From assembly GCF_001050515.1 (NCBI RefSeq), contig NZ_CAHS01000023.1:97951-161950 (forward strand): a stretch of 64,000 bases of DNA. Direction: 5' to 3'. Below are positions 41,847-49,553 of the stretch, piece by piece. The position numbers and the translations under genes were made by a program. Source of the stretch: Erwinia piriflorinigrans CFBP 5888 (GTDB taxonomy: Bacteria; Pseudomonadota; Gammaproteobacteria; Enterobacterales; Enterobacteriaceae). Every line of letters begins with the position of its first letter. The first letter of the stretch is position 1. The notes beneath the pieces were generated by a model. The model made no database searches, was not told the DNA's origin, and saw nothing but the letters and a program-made list of their open reading frames with translations.

Positions 41847-44800
41847 CCGGCGCGACCCTGCTCTTCCTGTAACAAGGATTCCAGCTCTTCTTCTGAAAGT
41901 TCACTGAGTAAAAGATTGAGCTCATCCTCATCAACGCTGCTAAATAAACGCTGCTCGACCAGACGCGTAAGATCGCCGATAGTGGCAGCATTAAGCAGCT
42001 CGGTAAGATGAATTTCGCAACCAAAGCGGGCGTTAACCTTGCTGATAATCTGCAGTGCCCAAAGTGAATTACCCCCGAGATCGAAAAAGTTATCGTCAGG
42101 CGTGATGGCCGTTACGGCTAAAACCTCCTGCCAGATGGCGGTAATCTGCTGCTGGATATCGTTGTCGATCTCTGGGCTGGGGAGTGCGGATGTATTCATG
42201 CTGTTGCTCCTGGCAGAAGGGGGGGATACAGGATCTGCCTGAGGGGCAGTAAGCTGACGAAACAAGGCGTTAATCTCTTCTCCACTCTGGAAATGCTCTC
42301 CATCCAACGTCAGTCTGACACCGCGTTCTGCCAGTAACTGACTCAGGACGGTCATATCTGCAACCGGATGGGGTTTCACCCAGTGGTCGTGGCGTTCAAA
42401 GGCATAGCCAGGCAGTTGATAGCGTTGCAGGTCGATGTGCGTACCGATCAGCGCGGGCAGATCCAGGCTAACTCCCTTTAACCAAAGCTCACCCGCCGCC
42501 TGAAGCAGCGCAACGGCTGACAAGGTGGTGCGCGAAGCATGTGGCTGGCTACCGATCACCGGAACATCCACAACGCCTGCCCCTTGTGCTATCGAAGCCA
42601 GTACGGTGCCGGGGCCACACTCTAGAAACAGCTCGGCCCCCTGGTCGACAGCCGTTGCCAGCCCACGGGCAAACTGCACCGGCTGGCGAATATGGTCGGC
42701 CCAGTAACGGGCAGAACAAGCCTGCTCGTCGGTGAGTAACTCTCCACTGAGGTTTGAAATAATCGGTATCGACGGAGGCTGTCGGGGCGTGGCGTGGAGA
42801 GCCTGGGCAAAGGCTTCGGCGGCAGGTGCCATTGAGGCCGTATGGAAAGCATGTGAAGTCCGCAGCCGACGGCAGCCGATCCCTTGTGATTCAAGCTGCT
42901 GCTCAAATAACGCCAGTTCAGCCTCATCTCCCCCGACCACGCAGGCTTTTGGCTGGTTGATAACGGCAATTTCAAGCCCCGGCGTGAGCAGGGATTGCAG
43001 GCTGTTGGCATCCAAATCGACCGAGAGCATGCGTCCTGGTTTTGCCGCCTGCATCAGGCGACCCCGCAAACAGACAAGGCGTACGGCATCATCGAGGGAA
43101 AAAATCCCGGAGAGGCAGGCTGCCACCCACTCCCCAATGCTGTGACCTATCAGCAATGCGGGTTCCACGCCGTGCTGTCGCCACCATTGGGCCAATGCCC
43201 AGCCGGTAGCGAAAAGCACAGGCTGGGCGTTAGCCGTTGCCTGTAGCGTGTCAGCATCTGATTCGAGTAATGCCATCAGATCTACCCCTTCCCGCTGCAT
43301 ACTTTGCGCAACCCGATCCAGCCAGTGACGGTAAGCGGCATTTTGACGGTACAAGCCCAGCGTCATCTGCGGATGTTGTGAGCCTTGTCCGGGGAACATT
43401 AAAACACTCTTTTCTCTCTGCCCCGGAGTGGGAATGACCCCGGAAACGGTCACGGCCTGCAATTTTTTTACTGCCTGACCGATCTCTTCAGCGGCTACCG
43501 CAAGGCGGTAGGGAAAATGGTTGCGGGTCAACGCCAGCGTCGCCGCCAGGCCGGGTAAGTCGGCATCTTTGCGGTTGACCAGAACGGATGCCAGTTGTTG
43601 ACACTGAGCCACCAGCGACGACGCCGTTTTTGCCGAAACCAGCAACAGCGATGGCTGCGGGTTGACTTCAGGCCGGGGCGTGTTTTCTGGCGGCTGTTGC
43701 AGGATAAGATGGACATTCGTACCGCCAATACCAAAGCTGCTCACTGCCGCCTGACGAACGGGAAACTGTGACGGCCAGCGCTCTTCCTGGTGGGGGATAC
43801 GGAACGGTGACTGCGCTAATTTAAGCGCCGGGTGCGGCGTTTCACACTGCGAAAGAGGGGGAATAATACCGTCACGCACTGCACAGCAGGTTTTGATCAG
43901 CCCGATGACGCCTGCCGCAGCCCCGGCATGACCAATATTGGCTTTTATCGAACCCAGCGCACAAAACCCGGTACGGTCAGTATGCGATGACCATGCCTTT
44001 TTCAGTGCGCTAATTTCAATGGAGTCGCCTAACTGGGTTCCCGTGCCATGCGTTTCCAGATAGCCCACGTTGTTGACGTCAACATCGCTTACCGCCAGCG
44101 CATCGCTGATAACCCTCGTCTGACCACTGACGCCCGGTGCCGCATACCCCACCTTATCGTTGCCGTCGCTATTTACCGCGCTGCCGAGGATCACGCCGTG
44201 AATCGCGTTACCATCACGTTCAGCGTCCTCCAGCCGTTTCAGGGCCACCACGGCAACGCCAGCACCATCAATGGTGCCGTTCGCCCGTTGTGAAAACGGC
44301 CGACAGAATCCATCCGGAGATAAAAATCCGCCGGGTACGGCTAATTGTGATTCTGGCGCAAAGACAGGGATCGCCGCACCGCCCGCCAGGGCAATATCAC
44401 ATTCCCACGTCAGTAAGCTGTTACAGGCGAGATGGACGGCAAGAAGAGATGTCGAACAGGCGGTATTCACGCTGATAGCAGGCCCGCCTAATCCAAGTCG
44501 ATAGGCCAGGAGCGTGGCGGCACTGTCCTTTCTGTTCATCATTTGCAGATAATCGGCCCCCAACGCAGCCAGATGTCGCGGGCTATGCTGAAGGTGCTGT
44601 TCAAGATAACGGGAATGGCGAGTACCGGCAAAAATCCCCGTGCGCAGGCGCTGCTGCTGTTCGCACCCCCCGGCCTGCTCAAGTACCAGCCAGGCCTGCT
44701 CCATAAGCATACGCAGTTGGGGATCCAGAGCTTCTGCTTCAATATCGCTGTAGCCAAAAAACGCCGCATCAAACCATTGTGGGTTATTCAGGAGCGGACG

Positions 44801-44950
44801 CCGGTGCACCCAGGTTTCACCGGGTTTTTCCTCAACGGTGGGGGCGAAGGAGGGGATCGATATTTTTCCTGAACGGATATTCTGCCAAAGAACATCCACA
44901 TTTCCTGCATCGGGGAAAACGCCCTGCATGCCAACAATCGCTATGCTCAT
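41843..44950 (-). CDS. Type I polyketide synthase module KS-AT-ACP
   Basis: This 1035-residue module adds one malonate-derived unit. The start at 44950 (MSIAIVGMQGVFPDA) is the normal KS beginning. The KS has Cys165 (NTACSTSL), His301 (HGTGT) and His341 (NIGHAGA). The AT has GHSIGEW (Ser604) and a HAFH motif (700-703), which in most AT domains goes with malonyl-CoA. The ACP has Ser962 (GGNSL). No ketoreductase, dehydratase or methyltransferase is present, so a beta-keto product is expected unless trans enzymes act. A very acidic C-terminal helix (LLLSELSEEELESLLQEE) follows the ACP and suits docking. It is the first gene of the operon. Confidence 0.96.
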   Translation of the reverse strand: MSIAIVGMQGVFPDAGNVDVLWQNIRSGKISIPSFAPTVEEKPGETWVHRRPLLNNPQWFDAAFFGYSDIEAEALDPQLRMLMEQAWLVLEQAGGCEQQQRLRTGIFAGTRHSRYLEQHLQHSPRHLAALGADYLQMMNRKDSAATLLAYRLGLGGPAISVNTACSTSLLAVHLACNSLLTWECDIALAGGAAIPVFAPESQLAVPGGFLSPDGFCRPFSQRANGTIDGAGVAVVALKRLEDAERDGNAIHGVILGSAVNSDGNDKVGYAAPGVSGQTRVISDALAVSDVDVNNVGYLETHGTGTQLGDSIEISALKKAWSSHTDRTGFCALGSIKANIGHAGAAAGVIGLIKTCCAVRDGIIPPLSQCETPHPALKLAQSPFRIPHQEERWPSQFPVRQAAVSSFGIGGTNVHLILQQPPENTPRPEVNPQPSLLLVSAKTASSLVAQCQQLASVLVNRKDADLPGLAATLALTRNHFPYRLAVAAEEIGQAVKKLQAVTVSGVIPTPGQREKSVLMFPGQGSQHPQMTLGLYRQNAAYRHWLDRVAQSMQREGVDLMALLESDADTLQATANAQPVLFATGWALAQWWRQHGVEPALLIGHSIGEWVAACLSGIFSLDDAVRLVCLRGRLMQAAKPGRMLSVDLDANSLQSLLTPGLEIAVINQPKACVVGGDEAELALFEQQLESQGIGCRRLRTSHAFHTASMAPAAEAFAQALHATPRQPPSIPIISNLSGELLTDEQACSARYWADHIRQPVQFARGLATAVDQGAELFLECGPGTVLASIAQGAGVVDVPVIGSQPHASRTTLSAVALLQAAGELWLKGVSLDLPALIGTHIDLQRYQLPGYAFERHDHWVKPHPVADMTVLSQLLAERGVRLTLDGEHFQSGEEINALFRQLTAPQADPVSPPSARSNSMNTSALPSPEIDNDIQQQITAIWQEVLAVTAITPDDNFFDLGGNSLWALQIISKVNARFGCEIHLTELLNAATIGDLTRLVEQRLFSSVDEDELNLLLSELSEEELESLLQEEQGRAG

Positions 44951-44992
44951 CACAGCCACCAAGTATTTTATTTATAACAACGTAAGACCTGA

Positions 44993-45012
44993 TATAAACA
45001 GGCCTGTTTATA
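44993..45012. promoter_or_regulatory. Perfect 20-bp palindrome in the operon leader
   Basis: TATAAACAGGCCTGTTTATA is a perfect inverted repeat, 42 bp upstream of the PKS start codon and about 90 bp downstream of the predicted transcription start. It could be a dimeric regulator's operator or a leader hairpin. No regulator gene lies in the operon. Confidence 0.55.
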
Positions 45013-45109
45013 AACATCTTATTTCCTGGGAGTGCGAAAAGTCCTAATTAAAAACTAGGAAAGCATTTAAAAATAATGAATTATAATATAATAAAATCGC
45101 TGATAAAAT

Positions 45110-45139
45110 AATTTACCCGCGTTTGTAAAGCAATGTCAA
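45110..45139 (-). promoter_or_regulatory. Predicted promoter of the biosynthetic operon
   Basis: On the minus strand a -35 box TTGACA and a -10 box TAAATT are separated by 18 bp. The start of transcription would be near 45103, giving a leader of about 150 bases. The surrounding 340 bp (44951-45290) is AT-rich and has no gene. Confidence 0.65.
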
Positions 45140-45290
45140 TAGAATTGAAACAAAAATGCAAGACATAGAAAAATCATATGGAAAAGTGTGGTAAATCAGA
45201 TCTACCCCATTACGAAAAAATCACCGATTACCGCAAAATCAGCATCTATTTTTACTATTGCGGAAAGTAAATATCGTTTTTACTTATAGT

Positions 45291-45758
45291 TCAATCACCG
45301 ATCTTTAGTCTCTTTTCAAAACACACCGCATCCTGCACCCCCCTATAAACACCATAATTTTCAATAACATGAAACCCATTATTGAGATAGAAACCAATCG
45401 CATTCTGGTTTATTTTTCTGGTCTCCAACCAAATGCGTTGGTATCCGTCATCCCTGGCTTTCTCCTCAAGGATATTAAGCACTTCTTTTCCTGTGCCTTT
45501 TCCTGCGGGCAATGAAAACATTCTCTTTACTTCACAAGTCACTGGATCTAATTGACGATAGCCCCCACAGCCGACAGGCTCCCCATCTTTCAATGCTAAT
45601 AAGAATAATCCCCCAGTCTGGGAGAAGGTGGCAAGATCTGCATTAATGCTGCCATCACTGCCCGTCATCCCCTTTAACGTATGATTCAATCTAGCGATAA
45701 GGTCTTTTACACGCTCGTCTTCAGACGGTTGTGGAATAGATTCAATCTCAATAACCAT
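45291..45758 (-). CDS. GNAT family N-acetyltransferase
   Basis: This 155-residue protein has the GNAT fold features: a basic/acetyl-CoA segment MFSLPAGKGTGKEVLNILEE, IWLETRKINQNAIGFYLNNGF, and a C-terminal strand. It should transfer an acetyl group from acetyl-CoA to an amine. The start follows a strong ribosome site (AGGAGG, five bases upstream). It precedes the biosynthetic operon on the same strand but is separated by 340 bp and a promoter, so it is probably an independent gene. The substrate is unknown. Confidence 0.85.
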   Translation of the reverse strand: MVIEIESIPQPSEDERVKDLIARLNHTLKGMTGSDGSINADLATFSQTGGLFLLALKDGEPVGCGGYRQLDPVTCEVKRMFSLPAGKGTGKEVLNILEEKARDDGYQRIWLETRKINQNAIGFYLNNGFHVIENYGVYRGVQDAVCFEKRLKIGD

Positions 45759-46145
45759 TTAATCCTCCTGCTCTTATTCAACATACCGGTGTCGTGTTTG
45801 ACAGGCCATTCGGCGACAGGAGTGAAAACCTGAAGCTGACGCTGCTATCACTATAGTTTATCAGAAAGGTATACACCTGATTGTCACTATACCAGCTTTA
45901 TCTGATGAGTTTATTTCCAAGAAACTTAACTGGAAGTCATCGTCAATAACTGAAAGATGTTCAACTCATAATACAACAAACTTATCGACTAAACTTTCGT
46001 CATGAATAATTAAAAACACATATTTGATACAAAAGACATGTCCTGAAAACCACACAACACAACAAGAGTGATTTAGATAAATAAAAGGTTATTAATATAA
46101 ACACCTTCAATGAGAAGGCATCCAAAATAACCAATGAGGTAATAC
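45759..46145. other. Divergent region between the GNAT gene and levansucrase
   Basis: This 387-bp AT-rich gap must hold promoters for both the acetyltransferase (minus) and levansucrase (plus). Imperfect inverted segments occur around 45848-45905. The levansucrase ribosome site GAGGT precedes 46146. I see no gene and no unambiguous promoter pair. Confidence 0.6.
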
Positions 46146-47393
46146 ATGTCTGAATTAAATTATACACCTACTCCGTGGACTCGTGCCGACGCATTAAAAG
46201 TTAATGAGGATGATCCGACCACAACTCAACCTCTTGTTGATGTCGAATTCCCGGTAATGAGTGACGAGGTATTTATTTGGGATACAATGCCATTACGAGA
46301 CCTCCACGGTGATATTGTCTCAGTCAATGGCTGGTGTGTTATTTTTACGCTGACAGCGGATCGCAACCCTAATAGCCCGGAATTCCAGGATGAAAATGGC
46401 AACTACGATATTAAACGTGACTGGGAAGACAGGCATGGCCACGCACGTATTTGTTATTGGTATTCACGCACCGGTAAAGACTGGATCTTTGGCGGTCGGG
46501 TAATGGCTGAAGGTGTTTCGCCAACGACTCGTGAATGGGCGGGTACGCCAATCCTGTTAAACGATAAAGGCGATATTGACCTTTATTATACCTGTGTCAC
46601 CCCAGGTGCGACCATTGCCAAAGTTCGCGGTAAAATTGTCACTTCTGATGAGGGTGTAAGCCTGGAAGATTTTTTACATGTGAAGTCACTTTTCTCTGCC
46701 GACGGTAAGATTTACCAGACAGAAGAACAGAACGCCTTCTGGAACTTCCGTGACCCTAGTCCGTTTATTGACAGAAAAGATGGCAAGCTATATATGCTGT
46801 TTGAAGGGAACGTGGCGGGGGTGCGAGGTTCGCACGAAATTACCCAAAATGAGATGGGTAACGTACCCCCAGGTTACGAAGATGTCGGTGGGTCAAAATA
46901 TCAGGTCGGCTGTATTGGTCTGGCTGTTGCCAAAGATTTATCGGGAGATGAGTGGGAAATCCTGCCTCCGCTCGTTACTGCCGTTGGCGTAAACGATCAG
47001 ACTGAACGCCCGCACTTTGTCTTCCAGGATGGCAAATACTATCTGTTCACCATTAGCCATAAGTACACTTATGCCGATAATCTGACCGGCCCTGACGGCG
47101 TATATGGTTTTGTCAGTGATCATCTCACCGGCCCATATACTCCGATGAACAGCTCTGGCCTGGTTTTGGGTAATCCATCCTCACAACCTTTCCAGACATA
47201 TTCACACTATGTCATGCCGAATGGATTGGTTACCTCCTTTATTGACAGTGTGCCTTGGGGAGAAAAAGACTACCGTATTGGTGGCACTGAAGCACCGACC
47301 GTGAAAATTCTATTGAAAGGCGATCGTTCATTTGTTGTTGATAGCTTCGACTATGGATATATTCCGGCAATGAAAGACATTATCGTAAAATAA
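46146..47393 (+). CDS. lsc: Levansucrase
   Basis: This glycoside hydrolase family 68 enzyme splits sucrose and polymerises the fructosyl part into levan. The 415 residues match the Erwinia amylovora enzyme in length and closely in sequence. Catalytic residues sit at the same positions: nucleophile Asp46 ([10 protein letters not shown]), Asp203 (FRDPSPF) and acid/base Glu287 (NDQTERPHF). No signal peptide is present ([18 protein letters not shown]); Erwinia levansucrase is known to be secreted without one. A strong terminator follows and then a holin-like gene on the same strand. Confidence 0.96.
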   Translation: MSELNYTPTPWTRADALKVNEDDPTTTQPLVDVEFPVMSDEVFIWDTMPLRDLHGDIVSVNGWCVIFTLTADRNPNSPEFQDENGNYDIKRDWEDRHGHARICYWYSRTGKDWIFGGRVMAEGVSPTTREWAGTPILLNDKGDIDLYYTCVTPGATIAKVRGKIVTSDEGVSLEDFLHVKSLFSADGKIYQTEEQNAFWNFRDPSPFIDRKDGKLYMLFEGNVAGVRGSHEITQNEMGNVPPGYEDVGGSKYQVGCIGLAVAKDLSGDEWEILPPLVTAVGVNDQTERPHFVFQDGKYYLFTISHKYTYADNLTGPDGVYGFVSDHLTGPYTPMNSSGLVLGNPSSQPFQTYSHYVMPNGLVTSFIDSVPWGEKDYRIGGTEAPTVKILLKGDRSFVVDSFDYGYIPAMKDIIVK

Positions 47394-47405
47394 CCCTATA
47401 AACCA

Positions 47406-47438
47406 ATGTCAGTCAGCTAATGCTGACTGACATTTTCA
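47406..47438 (+). terminator. Terminator after levansucrase
   Basis: A 12-bp perfect stem (ATGTCAGTCAGC / GCTGACTGACAT) closes a TAAT loop and is followed by TTTCAT. It lies 13 bases after the lsc stop codon. The T-run is short, so partial read-through into the holin-like gene is possible. Confidence 0.75.
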
Positions 47439-47497
47439 TAATGGGCGCAGTGTATCTTTGCTTCGCTATGATGTTTAGTCTCTTTCCGGGAGTTCAT

Positions 47498-47815
47498 ATG
47501 ATGTACTGGTTAAATATTAATATATTAGAGGTGGTGAAATCTTGGTGGCGTGGTGACGTTCCCATCGGTGGTGTATTAATGGCCGTGGGCATGTCCGTCC
47601 TGCGCATGAAATACTCGGGAGAATCGCAAGGGAATACGATAATAGAGGGGTTACTCTGTGGTGCTTTAACACTCACTACGGTTTCAGCAATGAATTTTTT
47701 CCACATTCCCAGAGATATGACGGTCGCTATCGGTGGCTTTATTGGTTTTGTTGGCGTAAAAAAAATCAGCAACTACCTGTCTCTGTACCTCAGCTCACGC
47801 ATTAAAAAGCAGTAA
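47498..47815 (+). CDS. Phage lambda-type holin-like protein
   Basis: This 105-residue protein has the size and layout of lambda S-type holins: three hydrophobic segments and a basic C-terminus (YLSSRIKKQ). Its core (VGMSVLRMKYSGESQGN...GGFIGFVGVKKI) resembles the lambda holin pattern of R-x-x-Y-x-G then GxIGxxG. I chose the ATG at 47498 because GGGAG lies five bases upstream; the frame extends to 47420 but that start falls inside the levansucrase terminator hairpin. No endolysin or spanin follows. It could be a prophage relic or could help the leaderless levansucrase leave the cell. Confidence 0.7.
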   Translation: MMYWLNINILEVVKSWWRGDVPIGGVLMAVGMSVLRMKYSGESQGNTIIEGLLCGALTLTTVSAMNFFHIPRDMTVAIGGFIGFVGVKKISNYLSLYLSSRIKKQ

Positions 47816-47886
47816 AAATAACGGCTTAAGCGATGTCATTGGTGGTCCACACCACCGCTTGCACAATCTTCAGCCAGCCATGAACT

Positions 47887-48975
47887 GTGCTCCTAAATCC
47901 CTTTGGCATCTCCTCCTCCCCGAGTATCATTAACGCCTTAAATCGCAAAGAATTGACGGAGATCGGACGCATGGTGCGAGATATTGCCCCCGGATATTGC
48001 ATTGTGGAACACCCCGGCACTCTGGATTTCCAAGCCAGATTGCTGTTCAGAGATACGCGTTCGCAGGCTGCCAGCCTGTTTATGAAACTGAATGCCGATA
48101 CGCAGTGGCTGATGCCCGGACAGATACTGATTGTTTCCGACCCCAATGCACCAGTAACACCCCAAATACTGCACAGACTGAGACAGGCAAAGCAGAAAAC
48201 CAATATGGCTTTCGTTGGTGTCGGTGCAGAGGAGGCCAGCTTTCTTCAGAAGCATTTCGGCATGATTGCCGGGTTGACCAGCGCAGGAGATCAAATCTTC
48301 AGTATGGGGGGTGATATTGGGGAGAAATACTTTTCCGCGATAGAACAGACACTGAGAAAAATTGAGGTCAGCTATCAGAACCAGTACCTGACTCAGGGTA
48401 CGCTTGTTAGCCAGCAGTTTTTTGTTGAACGTAACCAGCTTTTCAACCAGTTAAAAACGCTGGTAAATAAACCCCTCGTGAAGTCACTTATCCGCCATTC
48501 GATAAAATTTAAACCCTACGAAGATATGCGCAGGGCACTAAATCTTTCCAGCCGTTCTATTGTTCATGAGTGGTCCACAGTGGGCATCAACGGCATCCCC
48601 GGTTATTCTAATTTTGTTGGCAATGCGGCTAAAGCGGCTCGCTTTCTTAAATATGGCGGTTATATCGGCATCGGTTTTTCTTTCGCCGGCACTACGAACG
48701 ATGTTGTTAATGCCTGCACCACGGGTAGAGAAAATGAGTGCGGGAAATTTGCATTTAAGGAGTATACAAAATTCACGTTAAGCACAGCAGCGGGAATTGG
48801 TTCCGGAACGGTAGGTGCATCTGCTGGTTTGGCTGCATGTGCTGCCATAGGCATCGTCACAGCAGGAGCAGGTGGTGTTGCATGTGCAGTAGTGGGTTCA
48901 ATGGCTGGTGGCTACGTTGGAAGCAAGGCAGCTGAATTTGGTGTGGATATGATATTTCAAGATTATGGTAAGTAA
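47887..48975 (+). CDS. Putative membrane-active toxin/effector with glycine-zipper C-terminus
   Basis: I do not recognise the family by name. The frame of up to 362 residues has a soluble N-terminal part (with LMPGQILIVSDPN around residue 77) and a C-terminal third rich in Gly/Ala hydrophobic stretches (STAAGIGSGTVGASAGLAAC, GIVTAGAGGVACAVVGSMAG), typical of membrane-inserting toxins. A small membrane protein starts inside its 3' end, a layout common for toxin-immunity pairs. The start is uncertain: GTG at 47887 has no ribosome site, while ATG at 47971 has GGAGA eight bases upstream. An in-frame TGA at 47881 separates it from 16 upstream codons starting at ATG 47833. Confidence 0.55.
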   Translation: MLLNPFGISSSPSIINALNRKELTEIGRMVRDIAPGYCIVEHPGTLDFQARLLFRDTRSQAASLFMKLNADTQWLMPGQILIVSDPNAPVTPQILHRLRQAKQKTNMAFVGVGAEEASFLQKHFGMIAGLTSAGDQIFSMGGDIGEKYFSAIEQTLRKIEVSYQNQYLTQGTLVSQQFFVERNQLFNQLKTLVNKPLVKSLIRHSIKFKPYEDMRRALNLSSRSIVHEWSTVGINGIPGYSNFVGNAAKAARFLKYGGYIGIGFSFAGTTNDVVNACTTGRENECGKFAFKEYTKFTLSTAAGIGSGTVGASAGLAACAAIGIVTAGAGGVACAVVGSMAGGYVGSKAAEFGVDMIFQDYGK

Positions 48976-49375
48976 GATGATTGCTAATTATGGTTCTTTG
49001 GTCATTGTCATTGTCGGTGTCATCTGTTTCATTGCATCGATAGTATGGTATGCATTTAACAGAAAAAAATATTACACTTTATTATCTCTGTTCCAGAAGG
49101 AATATATATTTCCAACACCTTATTCATTTCATTGCCTTGTTGGTTTTTTTGGAGCCGCGCCAATCGTATACTTTTTCTTAGGGTTAAAAAGAGAAAAAAA
49201 GATCCTGTTTGTAAAAAGGGATGATAAAGCGTATAGCTTTTTTGATAACAAAAACGTTGAGTTAACTAAATGGATGCCCACCTTTTATTACTTATGGAAT
49301 ATTAGCATGGCATGCTGCTCATTTGTTATTATTTACGGTATAGTCATGCATATTAAATTAAAATACTTCTTATGA
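48965..49375 (+). CDS. Small membrane protein, candidate immunity protein
   Basis: This 136-residue protein has three predicted membrane segments (about residues 9-29, 53-72 and 108-130) and a lysine-rich soluble loop. It overlaps the 3' end of the preceding gene by 11 bp. The base composition is very AT-rich compared with the backbone, suggesting recent transfer. No family is recognised. Position, size and membrane character fit an immunity protein against a pore-forming neighbour; this is inference. Confidence 0.55.
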   Translation: MVSKMIANYGSLVIVIVGVICFIASIVWYAFNRKKYYTLLSLFQKEYIFPTPYSFHCLVGFFGAAPIVYFFLGLKREKKILFVKRDDKAYSFFDNKNVELTKWMPTFYYLWNISMACCSFVIIYGIVMHIKLKYFL

Positions 49376-49432
49376 TGGGTTTATCATATCTTAAATACGG
49401 CCTCAATACGGGGGCTGGCGCAATATTCTGAA

Positions 49433-49473
49433 AAAAAGCCCGGTACGCTGTTTTAACAGCTACCGGGCTTTTT
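49433..49473. terminator. glmS terminator
   Basis: A long hairpin with a 13-bp outer stem (AAAAAGCCCGGTA / TACCGGGCTTTTT) and inner GCTGTT/AACAGC pairs has A- and T-runs on opposite sides, so it can end transcription from both directions. It lies 45 bp past the glmS stop. Confidence 0.9.
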
Positions 49474-49517
49474 GCGTTAACCGTGGCTTTTCAGCCGTTC
49501 CCGTTAACGATTGACCA

Positions 49518-49553
49518 TCACTCCACCGTCACCGATTTCGCCAGGTTGCGCGG
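49518..49553 (-). other. attTn7-type target within the glmS 3' end
   Basis: The last codons of glmS ([17 protein letters not shown]) encode the conserved region that TnsD recognises to direct Tn7 just downstream of glmS. The site is intact. No Tn7 ends or tns genes are visible, but the accessory block begins right at this locus. Confidence 0.7.

Larger units (their letters stand above)
18185..45139 (-). other. Hybrid PKS/NRPS biosynthetic operon (14 genes)
   Basis: Fourteen minus-strand genes run from the PKS (start 44950) to the acylase (stop 18185) without a gap above 19 bp. Eight junctions are 4-bp ATGA-type overlaps, two overlap by 8-14 bp and three are gaps of 2-19 bp. A consensus-like promoter precedes the first gene. 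The operon encodes one PKS module, one FAAL-primed NRPS module, two further NRPS modules, three trans tailoring or editing enzymes, transporters, and a periplasmic acylase. It lies between glmS and pstS, adjacent genes in E. coli, so it was acquired or retained at a variable site. I see no strong terminator between its last gene and the pstS Pho boxes. Confidence 0.9.

Noticed and set aside
45044..45062. Second operator-like inverted repeat (CCTA...TAGG) in the PKS leader
   Set aside because: Only short arms match around an AT-rich centre, which is expected by chance in this composition.
45291..49375. Complete prophage
   Set aside because: Only one holin-like gene is phage-like; no integrase, lysis, capsid or tail genes are present.
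49376..49517. Tn7 or Tn7-like transposon end next to glmS
   Set aside because: I found no TGTGGGCGGACAA-type end repeats and no tns genes; only the glmS terminator is visible.
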